This document shows positions 55,962 through 64,000 of a stretch of 64,000 nucleotides of DNA, one piece after another; position 1 is the stretch's first letter; each line of letters opens with the position of its first letter. A program made the translations under genes and the position numbers. The notes beneath the pieces were generated by a model, which ran no database searches, was not told where the DNA came from, and saw nothing but the letters and a program-made list of their open reading frames with translations. Origin of the DNA: Acinetobacter sichuanensis (GTDB lineage: Bacteria > Pseudomonadota > Gammaproteobacteria > Pseudomonadales > Moraxellaceae); assembly GCF_003024515.2 (NCBI RefSeq), contig NZ_PYIX02000006.1, forward strand, positions 1-64,000, read 5' to 3'.

Positions 55962-57103
55962 TATTGTATTTTCACCAGTCCTAAAACAGAAGCACCTTGT
56001 GTCTGTATCGTTCCAAGTTCTGCTTTAAAACCTTGCTGATTAAGCTGTTGTACTAGCGTCTGTAATTTATCTGAACTCGTCGCAATCAAATCCATATTCA
56101 AAATCGTATTATCATAATTGACTTTATTTGCCACAATTTGATGCTGCATTAAAATAGGTCCGACTCGACTCAAAAGTTGCAATGCTTGTGTATTCGCACT
56201 TTGGCTCAAACGCAAGTTACTTTCAAATTGGCTTTTAATATTTTGCTCAGTTACTCGACTATTTGTACCAAACCAAGATTTGTATTGATCAATCGCAATC
56301 AATGCTGTTTGATCTGCAACTTTTCGTAGTTTCACCCAACGTAACGCATCAAAACTTAACTGTACTAAAATTAAAGCCAAACATAATACTGCACAAGCTT
56401 TCCAATACCCAGAAACCGAACCACTTTGCTCTTTGGCTTTAGGCAGCACATTAAAGGGATGATTTTTTAATTTTTTCGCTGCTAAGAATTGATAATTAAA
56501 CTGCTCAAGATATTCAGTTGTCGTTATAGCAAAAAGACTATCTAGTTGTTCAGCAGTTAATTGAGCATATTTATATCGTCGCTCTTTTTCAGAAAACTCA
56601 AGATATAAAGCTAAATCATCAACAGAATTTCCCATCCACTCATTTTCACGAACCAACAAATGCCCATTCAAACTAGCAAGCACGGTTTGTTTCGCCTCAG
56701 GCACAGGCAAAATAAGAAAATCGGGTAATAAAGAAACCACTTTTACAGGCAATAAAGACAATGAATGCTGCATCGTGGTTACAGCATATTGATGTATACC
56801 TAAAATTGTTACCTGATCTGGAGCTTGAAAGTGTGAAAATACTTTCATCTGATCAATAGGTAAAATGACATATTCTTCAAGTAAGTATTTTAGTCCATCT
56901 GGACCCAGTTTTTTATATTGTTCTTTCGTCAAGCTTTGTTGCAAAATTTGCACTTCACGACTTGGAAAATAAACAACGGCTTCTGCACCTTGATGAAGTT
57001 TCAACTCTTGAATCAATTGCTCAAGACTTACAGCACTATGCCATGCATCACCCTGAGACCACTGCCAAACCCCATCGGCTTCTGGCATCCATAAATACAA
57101 CAT
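55961..57103 (-). CDS. gspL: Type II secretion protein GspL
   Basis: The 380-aa protein has a cytoplasmic actin-like domain at the N-terminus, one transmembrane segment near residue 240 (ACAVLCLALILVQLSFDAL) and a periplasmic ferredoxin-like domain (MDLIATSSDKLQTLVQQLNQQGF). It recruits the GspE ATPase and contacts GspM. Here gspL and gspM lie apart from the main gsp genes. Confidence 0.9.
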   Translation of the reverse strand: MLYLWMPEADGVWQWSQGDAWHSAVSLEQLIQELKLHQGAEAVVYFPSREVQILQQSLTKEQYKKLGPDGLKYLLEEYVILPIDQMKVFSHFQAPDQVTILGIHQYAVTTMQHSLSLLPVKVVSLLPDFLILPVPEAKQTVLASLNGHLLVRENEWMGNSVDDLALYLEFSEKERRYKYAQLTAEQLDSLFAITTTEYLEQFNYQFLAAKKLKNHPFNVLPKAKEQSGSVSGYWKACAVLCLALILVQLSFDALRWVKLRKVADQTALIAIDQYKSWFGTNSRVTEQNIKSQFESNLRLSQSANTQALQLLSRVGPILMQHQIVANKVNYDNTILNMDLIATSSDKLQTLVQQLNQQGFKAELGTIQTQGASVLGLVKIQ

Positions 57104-57141
57104 TAATTTTGTTCTGCCGTGTTATTTGTTCTAAAATGCTT

Positions 57142-57597
57142 TTACGCTGTTGGAATAAAGGCTTTTTGTTGTGTCGATAAACCTTGAGCAATCACACTTT
57201 GCTCATAAATACGAGCTTCTGCAAGCGCAAAAGGATGAAAATTCTCACCTGTTAATTGTTCAGCAATATGTGCAACAACATTCATGTGACAAACCACAAT
57301 AATATTTTCAAATGGCAATTGTGACAACCAATCTATTGCATCTTTTGTATCGTCATCAGGTTTAATTTTATCGCAAATCAACACACTGACATCTGAAAAA
57401 TAGTGTTGTAGATGCGCTAATGTTTCTTGAGCACGTAATAATGGACTCACAATAAACACATCTGGTTTATCCAAATCTTTTAAATACTGTGCTGTTTGTT
57501 CTGCCTGCTCATGACCACGTGCTGTTAATGGGCGCTTATGGTCATTTCCATTGACAGCAGGAACTGCCTCACCATGACGAACTAAAGTCAGTTGCAT
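57142..57597 (-). CDS. sixA: Phosphohistidine phosphatase SixA
   Basis: The 151-aa histidine-phosphatase-fold protein begins MQLTLVRHGEA (catalytic RHG), then has RPLTARGHEQAEQTAQYL, SPLLRAQET and VVCHMNVVAHIAEQL, all typical of SixA. E. coli SixA removes phosphate from phosphohistidine on phosphotransfer proteins. It is located between gspL and gpsA on the same strand. Confidence 0.93.
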   Translation of the reverse strand: MQLTLVRHGEAVPAVNGNDHKRPLTARGHEQAEQTAQYLKDLDKPDVFIVSPLLRAQETLAHLQHYFSDVSVLICDKIKPDDDTKDAIDWLSQLPFENIIVVCHMNVVAHIAEQLTGENFHPFALAEARIYEQSVIAQGLSTQQKAFIPTA

Positions 57598-57669
57598 AAA
57601 ATTTCCTTATTGATTTGTTTTGAATTATACCGATTCTTTATGACAACACTATCTCAGTTTGACAAAAAT

Positions 57670-58743
57670 TTAGACTTCATGATGGGGTAAAACAAACTCT
57701 ACATCACTACGATGTCCATTTTTCATTAATGATACCGCAATATTTAAAGGAGGCGCACCCTCAAAGATCACTTCATGCAATGCCGCTGTAATTGGCATAT
57801 AGACATCTAGCTCTTTTGAACGAGTATTGACTTGAACGATGGTATTAATACCTTCAGCCGTCTGCCCAAGTTCTTTGGTCGCCTGCTCTAAGGATTTACC
57901 GGAACCCAATGCAAAACCCACTTGATAATTACGACTCAAAGGACTATTACAAGTGGCAAATAAATCACCAACACCAGATAAACCAAGAAAAGTTAAAGGG
58001 TTTGCACCTAGCTTCACCGCAAAACGACTCATTTCTGCTAAAGCACGTGTCAAAATCATACTTTTGGTATTTTCGCCTACTTGATATGCAGCCGCCATTC
58101 CCATTGCGACAGCATAAATATTTTTTAATGCCCCCCCAAGTTCTACCCCATGCACATCATCACTACCAAACACACGAAATAAAGCACTATGTAAGGCTTG
58201 TTGTACGGCATAACGTACAAGTTCAGAGTCACTTGCAATCACTGTACCCGCAGGCTGACCTGCCATGATTTCTTTTGCAAGATTAGGACCCGATAAAACA
58301 CCATAAGGTACTTCTGGCAACTCATCACGAATAATATCGCTCATAAAATTAAAGCTTTTCGCCTCAATCCCTTTGGTTAATGACACAACCGCCTGAGCAC
58401 TGATAAAAGGCTTAATTTTCTTTAAGACATCACGAAATGAATGGCTTGGGATTGCCACTAAAATAATATCACGATCACGAACAGCTTTTTCTAAATCTGA
58501 CTCTGCTTTTAAGCCAAGCTCTAAAGGATAATCAGGCAAATAACGTTTATTTAAATGTGTAGCATTCATTTCCTCAGCAACAGCTTCATCACGAATCCAA
58601 ATCATGGTATCACAACCATTTCGTGCTGCTGTATTTGCCATTGCTGTACCAAAACTACCGCCCCCTAACACAGTGACTCTTAACGCAGTTTTTTGATTTA
58701 ATACTACAGGCTCAACCAAATCTGAAAATTTTAACTCTGACAT
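57670..58743 (-). CDS. gpsA: Glycerol-3-phosphate dehydrogenase [NAD(P)+]
   Basis: The 357-aa enzyme makes sn-glycerol-3-phosphate from dihydroxyacetone phosphate for phospholipid synthesis. The Rossmann motif is VTVLGGGSFGTAMANTAARNG; other signatures are SLTKGIE, VLSGPNLAKEIM, the catalytic Lys in ELGGALKNIYAVAMG and GLSGVGDLFATC. It is the usual family length plus a short N-terminal extension. Confidence 0.97.
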   Translation of the reverse strand: MSELKFSDLVEPVVLNQKTALRVTVLGGGSFGTAMANTAARNGCDTMIWIRDEAVAEEMNATHLNKRYLPDYPLELGLKAESDLEKAVRDRDIILVAIPSHSFRDVLKKIKPFISAQAVVSLTKGIEAKSFNFMSDIIRDELPEVPYGVLSGPNLAKEIMAGQPAGTVIASDSELVRYAVQQALHSALFRVFGSDDVHGVELGGALKNIYAVAMGMAAAYQVGENTKSMILTRALAEMSRFAVKLGANPLTFLGLSGVGDLFATCNSPLSRNYQVGFALGSGKSLEQATKELGQTAEGINTIVQVNTRSKELDVYMPITAALHEVIFEGAPPLNIAVSLMKNGHRSDVEFVLPHHEV

Positions 58744-58801
58744 TATTGTTATCCTAAAACATAAATGATGTTGATATTAAGGGTTCATTCTTATTTAAAT
58801 T

Positions 58802-59380
58802 TTAAAATGCTTGCCAAACTGAAACATGAGCTTCCGTACTTTTTTCAGCACGTGGAGCGATCGCTTTTGCCGCAGTTCCAATATAAATAATCCCTGAAAT
58901 AAGATCGTCAGGTTGCAGCCCTAACTTTTGTTTTAATAATTTTGACTCAACAACTGCACCACTACGCCACATACTTGCAAAGCCTTGCGCTTGTAACGAA
59001 AGTAAAAAGTTTTGAATAGCAGCACCTGAACTTAATGTTTGTTCAAATGTAGGAACCTTAGGATGCTCGACAAAACGTGTCACCGCCAAAACTAAAAGTG
59101 GCGCTCTAAAAGGATGGGTTTTTACACGTTCAACTTGAATAGGATCCATTTCTCCTAAATTTTGAACTGCCTCCGCCAATAACTCACCAAAAGCTGCACG
59201 CTGATCGGCAGATACAACAATAAAATGAGTTGGCTTTAAACGATGATGGTCAGGCGCAGTTAAAGCAGCTTGAAATGCGAGTTCTAATTGTTCTGCATTG
59301 GGTGCAGGCTCAATTAAATGCCCAACAGACTGACGTTGATGAATATTTTGCTGCACAATTTGAAGATTTGAATCTGCCAT
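58802..59380 (-). CDS. Nitroreductase family protein (YdjA-like)
   Basis: The 192-aa FMN-dependent protein has the family start RQSVGHLIEPAPNAEQLELAF, then APDHHRLKPTHFIVV, GAAIQNFLLSLQAQGFASMWRSG and a C-terminal GIIYIGTA. It resembles YdjA, a small nitroreductase. The ATG at 59380 matches the family N-terminus; upstream residues of the longer frame look non-conserved. Substrate unknown. Confidence 0.88.
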   Translation of the reverse strand: MADSNLQIVQQNIHQRQSVGHLIEPAPNAEQLELAFQAALTAPDHHRLKPTHFIVVSADQRAAFGELLAEAVQNLGEMDPIQVERVKTHPFRAPLLVLAVTRFVEHPKVPTFEQTLSSGAAIQNFLLSLQAQGFASMWRSGAVVESKLLKQKLGLQPDDLISGIIYIGTAAKAIAPRAEKSTEAHVSVWQAF

Positions 59381-59582
59381 TGACCATGTTCTATAAAAAC
59401 CTTTTGAATCAAGATTAGCATAAACTTTTAAAAAAGCGTGATATTTGCTGAATTTACTCAACACAATTCTGACTATTTCACAGGACTGCCATATAAAACA
59501 TCATATTTAATACATATTTTGGCATTTTTATCTCTATTCCTGTGCTGCAATATCAGAATCTTTTATTATTTAGAGCGAACCT

Positions 59583-59963
59583 ATGAAAAAAACGCTTATT
59601 ATCGCATCTATGCTGTCTAGTGCTTTCTTATTTACGGCTTGTAGCTCCAATCCGACTCAAACTCAAGCGATTCAAAAACCAAACAACCAATATGAAGTGA
59701 CTGGTTTAGGCAAAAGTCAGATCATTTCCAAAAATAATGCGATCGGCGCAGCAAATAATGCTTGTGGTAAAAAGGCGACACCTATTGTTATAGATGAAAA
59801 AGTTGAATTTAATGGCGCGCTAAAAGGTGTATTTGACGAACAAACAGGGAAAATGATTACGGCTGCGGCAGGTGTATTAGGTTCAGTAATTGGTAAAGGT
59901 GGTATTGAAAAAGATACAGATTATCAAACAACATTGACTTTTACTTGTCAGGCGAATGCTTAA
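59583..59963 (+). CDS. Putative lipoprotein (126 aa)
   Basis: The 126-aa protein has a lipoprotein signal peptide with lipobox FTACSSN, so it is probably attached to the outer membrane. The mature part has Gly-rich segments (GAAGVLGSVIGKGG-like) and two further Cys (AANNACGKKA and FTCQANA). The composition resembles small envelope lipoproteins of Acinetobacter. Function unknown. Confidence 0.75.
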   Translation: MKKTLIIASMLSSAFLFTACSSNPTQTQAIQKPNNQYEVTGLGKSQIISKNNAIGAANNACGKKATPIVIDEKVEFNGALKGVFDEQTGKMITAAAGVLGSVIGKGGIEKDTDYQTTLTFTCQANA

Positions 59964-59976
59964 TTCCTATAAAAAA

Positions 59977-59998
59977 ACCTCTCAAAATCGAGAGGTTC
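59977..59998 (+). terminator. Terminator after lipoprotein gene
   Basis: An 8-bp stem AACCTCTC with GAGAGGTT around a six-base loop, followed by a CTTTTATTTTT run. It lies between convergent genes. Confidence 0.85.
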
Positions 59999-60025
59999 TT
60001 TTATTTTTAGCGCTTTAAAAACAGC

Positions 60026-61177
60026 TTAGCAATAACCATCCAAGCGTGTTAAAGGCAATTTTTGTCCAATCGCTTTTTCAATTTCTGGTAAATAAAAAGC
60101 ATCATCTTCAGATAAAAAGCTAATACTTACACCTTGAGTACCTGCGCGACCTGTACGACCAATACGATGCACATAATCATCTGACTGCTCAGGAAGCGTA
60201 AAATTCACCACATGAGAAACGCCATCTACATGAATACCACGCCCTGCAACATCTGTAGCAATCATGATATTGTGCTGACCATTTTTAAATTGATCTAACA
60301 TTTTCAAACGCTTATCTTGCGCGATTTCACCTGAAAGCATCACGACTTTATAACCATCTGATTTTAAATGATCGTAAAGCTTTCGAACTTGATCTCGTCG
60401 ATTTGCAAAAATCATGACTTTTTCAATCGGCTCATCAGACAATATTTCTCGCAACAAACGATACTTATCTTTCTTTTCAACAACATAAATACGTTGCTCA
60501 ACATCCTGATTGGTTTTCTTTTCAGGTTCAATTTCAACAGTTACAGGATTAAACAACCATTGTTGAGCAAGGTTTAAAACGTCATAGCTGAATGTTGCAG
60601 AGAACATGAGCGTTTGACGCTGTTCTTTACGTGGTGAATAACGCACAATCCGTTTTACCGATGGAATAAAGCCCATATCCAATAAACGGTCGGCTTCATC
60701 AATCACTAAAAACTCAATTTGATCTAACCAAACTTCTTTTTGCTCAGTAAAATCAATTAAACGACCGGGAGTAGCCACTAAAATATCAACAAAATTTTTA
60801 TCTAATTGCTTTTTTTGTTTATCAAAGTCAACACCACCTACTAAAGTTAAAACATTTAAATCTGAAAACTTAGTTAACTCGCGTGCATCACTTTCAATTT
60901 GAATGGCTAATTCACGTGTTGGCGCTAAAATTAAAGCACGTGGCTCACCACGAAAACGTTGACCTTTCACAGGATTTTGCAATAAATCATTAATAATACT
61001 GACTAAAAAAGCCGCAGTTTTACCTGTTCCTGTTTGAGCGCGACCAATCGCATCATGCCCAGCCAACGTATATTTCAATACTTTCTGCTGAATGGGGGTC
61101 ATTTCTTTAAACCCTAGAGCATCAATCGCTTGCTTAAGTTGCGGATGTAAATTTAGGGTTTCGAAACCTGATGACAT
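60026..61177 (-). CDS. rhlB: DEAD-box ATP-dependent RNA helicase (RhlB-like)
   Basis: The 383-aa helicase has Q motif GFKEMTPIQQKVL, motif I GRAQTGTGKTAAF, Ia PTRELAIQI, II VIDEADRLLDMG, III SATF and VI HRIGRTGRAGTQG. The family and length fit the RhlB group, which helps the degradosome unwind RNA. The start at 61177 matches the family; the longer frame includes 26 non-conserved residues. It lies downstream of the cold-shock gene on the same strand. Confidence 0.9.
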   Translation of the reverse strand: MSSGFETLNLHPQLKQAIDALGFKEMTPIQQKVLKYTLAGHDAIGRAQTGTGKTAAFLVSIINDLLQNPVKGQRFRGEPRALILAPTRELAIQIESDARELTKFSDLNVLTLVGGVDFDKQKKQLDKNFVDILVATPGRLIDFTEQKEVWLDQIEFLVIDEADRLLDMGFIPSVKRIVRYSPRKEQRQTLMFSATFSYDVLNLAQQWLFNPVTVEIEPEKKTNQDVEQRIYVVEKKDKYRLLREILSDEPIEKVMIFANRRDQVRKLYDHLKSDGYKVVMLSGEIAQDKRLKMLDQFKNGQHNIMIATDVAGRGIHVDGVSHVVNFTLPEQSDDYVHRIGRTGRAGTQGVSISFLSEDDAFYLPEIEKAIGQKLPLTRLDGYC

Positions 61178-61246
61178 ATATACGTGCTCTAACGGTAAAA
61201 TATAAAAATATGAGGTATTATAAACAAACACAGCTAAAAAACAAAA

Positions 61247-61274
61247 ACGCCCCAATTCATTAAAATTGGAGCGT
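61247..61274 (-). terminator. Terminator after cold-shock gene
   Basis: ACGC(C)CCAATT pairs with AATTGG(A)GCGT with one mismatch and a six-base loop. On the minus strand it runs into GTTTTTGTTTTTT. It lies between the cold-shock gene and the helicase. Confidence 0.83.
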
Positions 61275-61300
61275 CACTTAAGCTTTTACAAACTTAAGAA

Positions 61301-61513
61301 TTAGTCTAAAGGCTGAACTTCTTCAGCTTGAAAACCTTTTTGACCTTGAACAACGCTGAATTCTACGCGTTGACCGTCACGAAGTGAACGGTGTCCGTCG
61401 CCTTGAATAGCACGGAAGTGAACGAATACATCGTCACCGCCAGCGCGTTGAATAAAGCCAAAACCTTTAGTATCATTGAACCATTTAACAACGCCTTGTT
61501 CACGAGCTGTCAT
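61301..61513 (-). CDS. Cold-shock domain protein
   Basis: The 70-aa single-domain protein carries RNP1 KGFGFIQ and RNP2 DVFVHF within [16 protein letters not shown]. It is a small nucleic-acid chaperone of the CspA family; family members melt RNA secondary structure. The 5' region 61514-61902 is long, as usual for csp mRNAs. Which paralogue it is cannot be told. Confidence 0.95.
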   Translation of the reverse strand: MTAREQGVVKWFNDTKGFGFIQRAGGDDVFVHFRAIQGDGHRSLRDGQRVEFSVVQGQKGFQAEEVQPLD

Positions 61514-61902
61514 AAGTTAATCCTCAGTTATTTAGAAAAAAGGACCACCCGGTGTTGCAAACAGCAGAGCAAACAAAGTTTAAAATATTTTTTATTTCAA
61601 AGCTTGTAATCATTCTGTAAGACTATTAACAAAATCCCGGTTACATCCACTTGTAATTCAGATAAATGAGCAGTTGTTACTGCACCATTCCTAAAACACG
61701 CAAGGAGCTTAACATGGGTGAATCACAATTAATAGAATTTTTTTAGATAATTATGAGATAAATATTTTCATTTCATCAATATTTTCTCTAACTTTTAGCT
61801 GAAATGCTTTTTCACAAAGTCTTTAACGCAAAAAGATTGGGCTGAGTTATTTTCTTTGTTAGACTAAACATTGTTTGATAGATAAATGTTATTGCTCATA
61901 AA
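61514..61902. other. Divergent region upstream of the cold-shock and TusA-like genes
   Basis: This gap of about 390 bp is AT-rich. The part next to the cold-shock gene should be a long csp leader. It also holds a 10-codon frame with a strong ribosome-binding site (61714-61746), listed separately. Confidence 0.45.
61714..61746 (+). other. Possible 10-codon minigene with strong ribosome-binding site
   Basis: AAGGAGCTTAAC precedes ATG and the codons read MGESQLIEFF then TAG. The ribosome-binding site is much better than that of most genes here. It may be a leader peptide, or the remaining start of a disrupted gene. No regulatory partner is evident. Confidence 0.35.
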
Positions 61903-62142
61903 ATGACTGAAAGTTTAACTCCTGATTACATCACCATTGATGCCATAGGCAAACCTTGCCCTCTGCCACTTTTACTTTTAAAAAAGCAATTGAAAAAGTT
62001 ACCAACGCCGCAAAATATTTTGCTAAAAGCTTCAGATCCACATAGTGAAATTGACATTTTGCGTTATTGTGAACTTCATCAACTCATTTGCCAATTCACA
62101 CAAATTTCAGATCATGAGCTACATTTTTTAATAAAATCTTAA
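61903..62142 (+). CDS. TusA/SirA-like sulfur-relay protein
   Basis: The 79-aa protein has the family core IDAIGKPCPLPLLLLKK with the active Cys in CPLP, then DPHSEIDILRYCELH. TusA-like proteins carry persulfide for tRNA thiolation or related pathways. The second half deviates from classical TusA, so the partner is uncertain. It precedes rpoH on the same strand. Confidence 0.85.
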   Translation: MTESLTPDYITIDAIGKPCPLPLLLLKKQLKKLPTPQNILLKASDPHSEIDILRYCELHQLICQFTQISDHELHFLIKS

Positions 62143-62303
62143 GTGTTTCAATTTTAAATTAACAAAGATTCAGTATTTTATGTTAATGCTTGTATAATTG
62201 AATAAAAGTTTACATTTCTATACCCAATTTTCCTTAATTATGAATGCCAATACAATTAAGATGAAGCTATGGTATTACCACTATTATCCTATAAGGAGAA
62301 CTC

Positions 62304-63173
62304 ATGAGTGACAGCAGCAATCAATTGATGCCCCTGTCCTTATCTGCGCCAGGTGTTAATCTGGGTGCTTATATCAGCACTGTGAACCAAATCCCTATTT
62401 TGACAGCCGAACAAGAAAAAGAGTTGGCTGATCGTTATTTCTATGATCAAGATTTAGATGCGGCAAAAATGTTAGTGATGTCTCACTTACGTTTTGTTGT
62501 TCATATCGCACGTAGTTATGCAGGTTATGGCTTACCTCAAGGTGATTTAATCCAAGAAGGTAACCTTGGTTTAATGAAAGCTGTTAAACGTTTTGACCCC
62601 AACATGGGTGTGCGTTTAGTTTCATTTGCGGTGCATTGGATCAAAGCTGAAATTCACGAATATGTCATTCGTAACTGGCGTATTGTGAAAATTGCAACCA
62701 CCAAAGCCCAACGTAAATTATTCTTTAATTTACGTAGTTTGAAGAAATCAAGTAAAAAATTAACACTTGAAGAAGCTCAGTCCATTGCCAATGACTTAAA
62801 TGTAACTGCCGAACAAGTCCTTGAAATGGAAGGTCGTTTAACCGCATATGATGCTGCTTTTGAGGCACAAGGCGATGATGACGATGAAGGTTCAACCCAT
62901 GTTGCACCTGCGCTTTATCTCGAAGATAACCGTTATGACCCTGCACGACTGGTTGAAGAGGAAGATTATGAAGCACAAAGTACTTCTGCCCTGCACGATG
63001 CCATGGAACAGCTCGATGATCGCTCTCGTAATATTTTACAGCGTCGTTGGCTGGATGATGATAAATCCACATTGCATGAGTTGGCTGCTGAATATAACGT
63101 TTCTGCGGAGCGTATCCGTCAATTGGAAAAAAATGCGATGGATAAAATCAAAGTGGCGATGTCATCCAACTAA
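62304..63173 (+). CDS. rpoH: RNA polymerase heat-shock sigma factor RpoH (sigma32)
   Basis: The 289-aa sigma70-family protein has region 2 with [24 protein letters not shown] and [27 protein letters not shown], the latter typical of RpoH. Region 4 contains [33 protein letters not shown] precedes the ATG. It directs transcription of chaperone and protease genes under heat stress. A strong terminator follows. Confidence 0.97.
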   Translation: MSDSSNQLMPLSLSAPGVNLGAYISTVNQIPILTAEQEKELADRYFYDQDLDAAKMLVMSHLRFVVHIARSYAGYGLPQGDLIQEGNLGLMKAVKRFDPNMGVRLVSFAVHWIKAEIHEYVIRNWRIVKIATTKAQRKLFFNLRSLKKSSKKLTLEEAQSIANDLNVTAEQVLEMEGRLTAYDAAFEAQGDDDDEGSTHVAPALYLEDNRYDPARLVEEEDYEAQSTSALHDAMEQLDDRSRNILQRRWLDDDKSTLHELAAEYNVSAERIRQLEKNAMDKIKVAMSSN

Positions 63174-63194
63174 AAACTTTATTTCTATCTTCAT

Positions 63195-63215
63195 AAAAGG
63201 GCGATCTGCCCTTTT
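63195..63215 (+). terminator. Terminator after rpoH
   Basis: An 8-bp perfect stem AAAAGGGC with GCCCTTTT around a five-base loop, then ATTTTTT. Clear rho-independent terminator. Confidence 0.92.
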
Positions 63216-63315
63216 ATTTTTTATTTAAGTATTAACTTTTACAGTGTTTTTCCGCCTTAACCTCAACTTAAAATTGTGCTAAGGTGATGCGCAAATTTAT
63301 ACAGATGACTGACTG

Positions 63316-63681
63316 ATGTGGATCGCAATTTCAGCACTGAATCTTGCTTTTGCCGTGATCTTGGGTGCTTTTGGCGCGCATGGTTTAAAAAAAATTGCCT
63401 CACCTGAACAATTAACATGGTGGCAAACAGCAACAGATTATTTTTTCTACCATGCCTTGGGTTTACTGGCTCTAGGTATCTTAAGCAAAGTGATTCCGCA
63501 GCTTCCGATTAAAACCAGTTTTCTACTGCTTCAGGTCGGTATTTTATTTTTCTGCGGTTCACTTTATATCATGGCATTGGGTTTACCCCGAGGTCTCGGT
63601 GCGATTACCCCCATTGGTGGTGCACTCATGATTGCAGGCTGGTTGCTGTTGGCATGGAATGCACTAAAGTACGCAAAATAA
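63316..63681 (+). CDS. DUF423 membrane protein
   Basis: The 121-aa inner-membrane protein has four hydrophobic segments and the DUF423 pattern: LGAFGAHGLKK near the N-terminus, WWQTATDYFFYHALGLLALGI, FCGSLYIMALG and ITPIGGALMIAGWLLLAWNAL. The function of the family is unknown. It lies 140 bp after rpoH and 42 bp before thiS. Confidence 0.93.
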   Translation: MWIAISALNLAFAVILGAFGAHGLKKIASPEQLTWWQTATDYFFYHALGLLALGILSKVIPQLPIKTSFLLLQVGILFFCGSLYIMALGLPRGLGAITPIGGALMIAGWLLLAWNALKYAK

Positions 63682-63723
63682 AGCGTTTAAATTTATGTTT
63701 TGCTTGAAAGGAATGGATTTTTT

Positions 63724-63921
63724 ATGCAAATTTTCTTAAATGGCGAGCCTCAAGATACGACTTGTCAAAACCTCTTGCAACTCATTCAGGAATTATCCCT
63801 TGAAGGCAAACGTTTTGCCGTTGAAATGAACGAAATGATCATTTCCAAAAGTAAACTTGAGCAAACCCCCATTGCAGCACAGGATCGTATTGAAATTATT
63901 CATGCGGTTGGTGGCGGCTGA
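63724..63921 (+). CDS. thiS: Sulfur carrier protein ThiS
   Basis: The 65-aa ubiquitin-like protein starts MQIFLNGEP and ends in GGG, the C-terminal Gly-Gly that is thiocarboxylated for thiazole synthesis in thiamine biosynthesis. AAAGGAATGG precedes the ATG. It overlaps the next start by one base (TGATG-type), implying translational coupling with thiG. Confidence 0.93.
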   Translation: MQIFLNGEPQDTTCQNLLQLIQELSLEGKRFAVEMNEMIISKSKLEQTPIAAQDRIEIIHAVGGG

Positions 63922-64000
63922 TGGGTATAGAGAGATTGAATCATCCCATGCAAAATTTAAATCATTCAGACAGTCCTTTACTTATTGGCTCACGTCGCTT
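63921..64000 (+). CDS. thiG: Thiazole synthase ThiG, N-terminal part (cut by window edge)
   Basis: The frame opens at ATG overlapping the thiS stop and reads through DSPLLIGSRR at the edge, matching the ThiG N-terminal region (PLxIGSR). An internal ATG nine codons later is an alternative start. Only 26 codons are visible. Confidence 0.75.
   Translation, partial: MGIERLNHPMQNLNHSDSPLLIGSRR

Overview
The window is a chromosomal segment of an Acinetobacter-like gammaproteobacterium (Moraxellaceae). The base composition is AT-rich, and several gene arrangements point to that group: a fused tyrA-aroA gene next to pheA, purF-cvpA-pyrD, stand-alone type II secretion genes gspLM beside sixA and gpsA, and a single rpoH near DUF423 and thiS-thiG. 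Most of the window is ordinary housekeeping and catabolic sequence. No prophage, insertion sequence, CRISPR array or genuine tRNA or rRNA gene was seen.

The exception is an RNA-repair island at about 5.9-20.4 kb. On the minus strand lie a HEAT-like protein, a 96-aa protein and rtcR, a sigma54 activator with a CARF sensor domain. On the plus strand follow RNase Z, a Ro60/TROVE protein (rsr), an array of six Y RNAs, two small proteins that look like ribosomal protein bS21, rtcB (RNA ligase), two unknown proteins, a DIP1984-family protein, two tandem structured RNAs of about 200 nt, a second DIP1984 protein, rtcA (RNA 3'-phosphate cyclase) and an ankyrin-like protein. Near-identical sigma54 promoters (GG-N10-GC) precede rsr and rtcB, so RtcR probably switches on both transcripts when damaged RNA is sensed.

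The most unusual parts are as follows. (1) The Y RNA array: all six RNAs share a two-helix Ro-binding core with compensatory changes, and four carry a circularly permuted tRNA-like module with T arm, seven-pair acceptor stem and D arm. (2) The two bS21-like proteins, which have an identical 16-nt leader 14 nt before the ATG. (3) The tandem 200-nt RNAs, whose terminal and internal helices covary. A reasonable inference is that the island combines RNA ligation, Ro/Y-RNA surveillance, tRNA-type processing and possibly ribosome modification after RNA damage. A prfH release-factor homologue, normally an rtcB partner, lies separately at 41.1 kb.

Layout elsewhere: 0-5.7 kb holds an HD-domain protein, yaaA, a hydrolase, an orphan TerA-like protein and a hemerythrin-like protein. 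20.4-25.3 kb holds aromatic amino acid genes (tyrA-aroA, pheA) and a DJ-1/PfpI protein. 25.5-37.9 kb holds acyl-CoA dehydrogenases, thiolase, CoA-transferase, dctA, a ybiB-like gene, TetR and LysR regulators and an SDR enzyme. 38.4-46.7 kb holds proB, obgE, prfH, an HxlR regulator, two beta-repeat envelope proteins, tsaD, rpsU and yqeY. 46.8-59.5 kb holds M48 peptidases (one with degenerate motifs), a hydroxyacid dehydrogenase, purF-cvpA-pyrD, gspLM, sixA, gpsA and a nitroreductase. 59.6-64 kb holds a lipoprotein, a DEAD-box helicase, a cold-shock protein, a TusA-like protein, rpoH, DUF423, thiS and the start of thiG.
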